From: CAYZSU01 sp964480565
GTDB taxonomy: Bacteria > UBA10199 > 2-02-FULL-44-16 > JAAZCA01
DNA: 11,155 nucleotides
Assembly (NCBI GenBank): GCA_964480565.1
Contig: CAYZSU010000072.1
Location: 1 to 11,155 of the forward strand
Direction: 5' to 3'
The position numbers and the translations under genes are program-made. Below are positions 10,701 to 11,155 of this stretch, one piece after another. Below the pieces are notes generated by a model. It was not told the DNA's origin. It saw only the letters and a program-made list of their open reading frames with translations, and searched no databases. The first letter of the stretch is position 1. Each line of letters starts with the position of its first letter.

Positions 10701-10719
10701 ACGTGGGTATGTGAAGTAG
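4732..10719 (+). CDS. rps3: Giant mitochondrial small-subunit ribosomal protein uS3 (S3) with an enormous internal insertion
   Basis: uS3 sits at the mRNA entry of the small subunit, with an N-terminal KH-type domain and a C-terminal alpha/beta domain. Both ends are recognisable. VGRVSVWKLHWF (20-31) matches the opening pattern LGxxxxWxSxWF, and ISLRPQMVG (75-83) stands where the family has the TARPGxVIG strand and turn, with the KH GxxG loop eroded. At the other end, DPDFICKYIKVAIKK (1862-1876) resembles the first helix of the C-domain. VKIEISGRVNDRRRT (1928-1942) is a close match to KGIKVEVSGRLNGAxxAR, and YGVFGIKVWVF (1974-1984) matches YGxIGVKVWI. Between about residues 130 and 1855 lies Tyr/Ile/Asn/Lys-rich sequence unlike any known uS3, whose usual length is a few hundred residues. 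In Tetrahymena mitochondria uS3 is encoded in two pieces; here one frame spans both. TTG at 4732 is taken as the start, but ATA at 4726 or 4729 is equally possible. The first ATG, at 4882, lies inside the N-domain and cannot be the start if that match is right. Stop is TAG. Confidence 0.85.
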   Translation: MIRRKQHWKTKSSSGYAISVGRVSVWKLHWFGGSSKIYINLLIISLILNDMIEHVYRKIFMITNVARLKISSMCISLRPQMVGDIDMVWLLRRVVRNYMEEVVWWFFYNVMHDILNNKYYILGQYMGSLTIKSFMNFSKSVVQYGRLFKPFVSRRNSIISDFKSFISITITSMYSRNIYSDLLLDMLKMYTSDKSIFKLFKLYTGIYYIKYNINYLYSYYLFLLLYILSCKDIRKQLHIIKHFILSINLKYSYIVSHDSNIMFYMYRFYNIHDVYTGEIKNRGYLNIFIKYILSINSSWLYKKVCQIVLYIEYEYSYLYRYFTNLMKIYSIGCVSFFRNFCVLHTNDFSSVINILYYKYLNIKFNYSRNNIITSSIPIKQCINTHILLNFINFYNKDLYLANVYGYIDIFYYYYGKSMYYRGFWYYNVSPRGSIVLIHFIRRIYMTLYLYLTYRNISILKPIKFEYFKMVHKLKYFSEYKYKLSLNHKVYTNPIKSTWTKSQKFIHNFYKITMNTKLHFIFMLWNSYLQLLHDVYINIRTVIEKLYLIFYTLKYKYYNLFNYINKSKYLLGISCIWKFIIQIYIKKSKLFYSIFIQRSNAFKSYKIFRNWIFGRITICNKLLSIIAILLLRVKRYPTLKIRHPRPEPNSSAKLLSVFFFKSLEQNLYRHYCSNLLYNSQIINLYKYYNTKMVRFIKNNNYNSYKSYIKYISGIGMKFHKQYFIDSKSNTFYLYNIYRKLINYYNSVGDILLFVINLFKKVNKLLYRYKYILYLIYNNFKNDIVQHYYIILIKRVKYISKIIIQSKYVLYMLSSRFNKSIFGVVNCVLIVEQLKISSNTFKALGSLGFFVCLKERMNYLYKIFYFKLIIYREYCIGLLHNLASRFSIVMLFTSISIFREFYCFINLYLWKLSNYTSLSINEYISLSSYLVTYFNYSVYSILYIYTGSLYERGILNYKIGNIYTLATDDIHNYNKGYWMRYGKYIKHVDYRYMYHSKDTYSYIFSSLFGDYIQRWYRSYIQYLFNIKVSNDLNYNDILSNIELSYKYLSYIYKFSLHIKRYINYIGNNLFSGHSYLKSRKFTRMKFIFSKMISCSIMRVYYSVFILKVMMRNLIKKSFLYKNIFKSNNNIYNISKIKHIYYHMYSNSKYYSKYGVYRMFTMIKSKTYYRFTKIMRVNIVLDRILYRDVGTNVIVVPILLNQLLKFDKLIYNILHRLGKRYICYCIKNNRLKFLYNNYTYRYIKHILNKFKKNSNIIKNYTKIVSKYKQKNNIGVCMNYKYIHEKLNFNMLFNMYAKKYNYMLSLGVNLSVIKYKFYKFIYKKLLKAIYVNRMVKYRKAKNIFTFYNNKKYILKPVKHRILLWKFKIIRYIGKLYYFRPFLNYIYFIFSYFILLYNNIFKNEFFYKSLFNISRYSISNIVHSDQEFFFKYVHLNYNLYRSSNIVYLLGKLYDFSRSILLENIYYYSISTKLFSSLEYEYNFVLIFTLCSFYYIFRILVYNKTSELKTFNTILNSFQYKEINFICLNYKLLSFITIFNKIYIFTKEYKESILSIIFFYIRCINIYSMYSYDYSLRISIYKNESSYILIHKFFYILLYLYYEYGYIKYILKYFLSLSIYNLGNNILLQSIIKINNTRSLVYTKLYVLNYIYRRTHLLRNTKISRLYSNSMLMLRLYKLFNLYYLHGSKRFYKYKTYSYRRKLYNLLNFIYSINLSSHSKLYSGSYGKINTRLLRWRYFLYPYRLEARRNRFLGKYLYNSVPNQMSSNWFMYSRSSYWNREFWYNMAIFERSYIGTKNEFSDIFGIFKLIYSPIMFEDYLFFFMLYMFHRYIDMYISQFIYPTSNVDIMNYLPSIYTNESFLDPPIIDPDFICKYIKVAIKKKDTLYEAISEVRVWINRSLHRYFTYSYFHRKYSRKKTVDNKLNIDKPLVRSVKIEISGRVNDRRRTVVRVYKSGWKVTTSRIYDRPLQYSSTQGQSKYGVFGIKVWVFFHHQLTRGYVK
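4774..5031 (+). other. uS3 N-terminal (KH-like) domain region
   Basis: Residues 15-100 of the giant rps3 frame. The order Gly21, Trp26, Trp30, Phe31, then a helix (NLLIISLILNDMIEHVYRK, 40-58), then RLKISSMCISLRPQ (67-80) follows the uS3 N-domain layout: opening strand, a helix holding the LxxDxxIRxxI pattern, then beta strands leading into ARPG. The usual GRKG loop is not seen; MVGDID is in its place. Confidence 0.65.
5119..10294 (+). other. Giant insertion between the two halves of uS3
   Basis: About 1,725 codons of uninterrupted reading frame lie between the uS3 N- and C-domains. Most of it is low in complexity (Tyr, Ile, Asn, Lys, Leu, Ser) and strongly basic by eye, with almost no acidic clusters. 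Some stretches look better conserved because they hold Trp, Pro, Gly, Arg and Cys: around residues 590-670 (DNA about 6499-6741), with PRPEP at 643-647, and around residues 945-1030 (about 7564-7821). That so long a frame stays open in such A/T-rich DNA, where TAA would arise constantly, shows that it is under coding constraint. Its function is unknown. Confidence 0.7.
10312..10686 (+). other. uS3 C-terminal domain
   Basis: Residues 1861-1985 of the giant rps3 frame. A helical segment (1862-1898) is followed by an insert of roughly 25 residues, then the strand VKIEISGR (1928-1935), the Arg-rich NDRRRTVVRV (1937-1946), a GWKV turn, and the closing YGVFGIKVWVF strand (1974-1984). This is the best-conserved part of the protein and the firmest ground for the rps3 call. 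Ten residues follow it before the stop. Confidence 0.88.
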
Positions 10720-10759
10720 TATTGGATATATATTAATAAGTATTTTAAAGAATATTTAT
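10720..10759. other. Short spacer between rps3 and nad4
   Basis: About 40 bases of A/T-rich sequence follow the TAG of rps3. It is too short for a tRNA and I see no stem-loop that would stand out. If nad4 instead starts at the second ATG (10790) the spacer is 70 bases; a non-ATG start upstream, such as ATA or ATT, would shrink it to almost nothing. Confidence 0.6.
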
Positions 10760-11155
10760 ATGTTTATTCTTTATATTGATTTTTTATTTATGATATATTT
10801 TTATTTTATTTTGTTATTAGTAGTTTATATAATTTATTTTTATGTGTTAAAAAAAGATTATACTGTTGGGTTACGTTATTTTAGCTTGTGTTCAAGTTTA
10901 TTTTTATTGTACTATGTACTATATATATGGTTTTTATATCAATCTAATGGCACATTATATTACATATTTGATATTTTAAAATTTGGTAATTTATATGTAT
11001 ATTTAGGTTTTGATATTCTTTCATTATCATTTATAAGTTTAACAACATTTTTAATACCATTTTGTATATTTTTTGGTTATAAAGTTGGTGTTGGATTATC
11101 TCAGTACAGTATCTTATTGTTATTTTTAAATATTATATTAATATTTATTTTTTTA
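10760..11155 (+). CDS. nad4: NADH-ubiquinone oxidoreductase chain 4 (ND4), 5' part, cut by the window edge
   Basis: ND4 is one of the antiporter-like, proton-pumping membrane subunits of respiratory complex I in the mitochondrial inner membrane. The decisive stretch is GFDILSLSFISLTTFLIPFC (83-102), which matches the ND4 hallmark GxDGISLxFxxLTTxLxPxC. It is followed by YSILLLFLNIILIFIFL (116-132), matching the next helix. Hydrophobic segments that look like membrane helices lie at about residues 9-30, 41-60, 86-106 and 115 onward. Only 132 codons are present; a full ND4 is usually about 450-500 residues, so roughly a quarter is seen. Two ATG codons compete, at 10760 and 10790. The first is used because it gives a few residues before helix 1. 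No frameshift or in-frame TGA is seen. The gene shares its strand with rps4 and rps3 and is probably on the same transcript. Confidence 0.92.
   Translation, partial: MFILYIDFLFMIYFYFILLLVVYIIYFYVLKKDYTVGLRYFSLCSSLFLLYYVLYIWFLYQSNGTLYYIFDILKFGNLYVYLGFDILSLSFISLTTFLIPFCIFFGYKVGVGLSQYSILLLFLNIILIFIFL

Noticed and set aside
10720..10789. Possible tRNA between rps3 and nad4
   Set aside because: The space is at most 70 bases and no acceptor stem or TPsiC-like arm can be drawn.
1..11155. Apicoplast or bacterial origin for an A/T-rich ribosomal protein cluster
   Set aside because: nad4 directly follows rps3; apicoplasts lack complex I genes, and bacterial uS3 and uS4 do not reach these sizes.
1..11155. 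Tandem repeats, CRISPR array or mobile element within the long low-complexity stretches
   Set aside because: Recurring tat, ata and tta triplets reflect Tyr, Ile and Leu codons; I saw no regular unit, no direct repeat with spacers, and no transposase or reverse-transcriptase motif.

Overview
The window is very A+T-rich and carries three protein genes, all on the + strand and tightly packed: a giant ribosomal protein gene ending in a uS4 (rps4) domain, a second giant gene with uS3 (rps3) sequence at both ends, and the first 132 codons of nad4 (complex I subunit ND4), which runs off the right edge. nad4 next to ribosomal protein genes points to a protist mitochondrial genome. Oversized, highly divergent ribosomal proteins, likely non-ATG starts, one-strand coding and almost no spacer DNA fit a ciliate best. 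This assignment is an inference: another protist group such as an amoebozoan cannot be excluded from this window alone.

Layout: 1-99 is an A/T-rich leader with homopolymer runs and no recognisable gene. 100-4722 is a 1540-codon frame whose last fifth, around residues 1233-1383, reads as uS4; the roughly 1200 residues before it are unlike any uS4 I know. After a spacer of at most 9 bases, 4732-10719 is a 1995-codon frame in the same reading frame. It opens with the uS3 N-terminal domain (about residues 15-100) and closes with the uS3 C-terminal domain (about residues 1860-1985), with some 1,700 residues of Tyr/Ile/Asn/Lys-rich sequence in between. A 40-base spacer precedes nad4, for which the most upstream ATG is at 10760.

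Taken together: uS4 and uS3 lie side by side at the mRNA entry side of the small ribosomal subunit, and here both have grown several-fold. If the extra sequence is translated and retained, this ribosome would carry a very large lineage-specific mass around the mRNA entry site. That is the most unusual signal in the window. Nearby nad4 is an ordinary respiratory-chain gene. I see no tRNA, rRNA, mobile element, CRISPR array or tandem repeat array. Every Trp codon I checked is TGG and I saw no in-frame TGA, so the window does not show whether TGA means Trp or stop; TAA and TAG both serve as stops.
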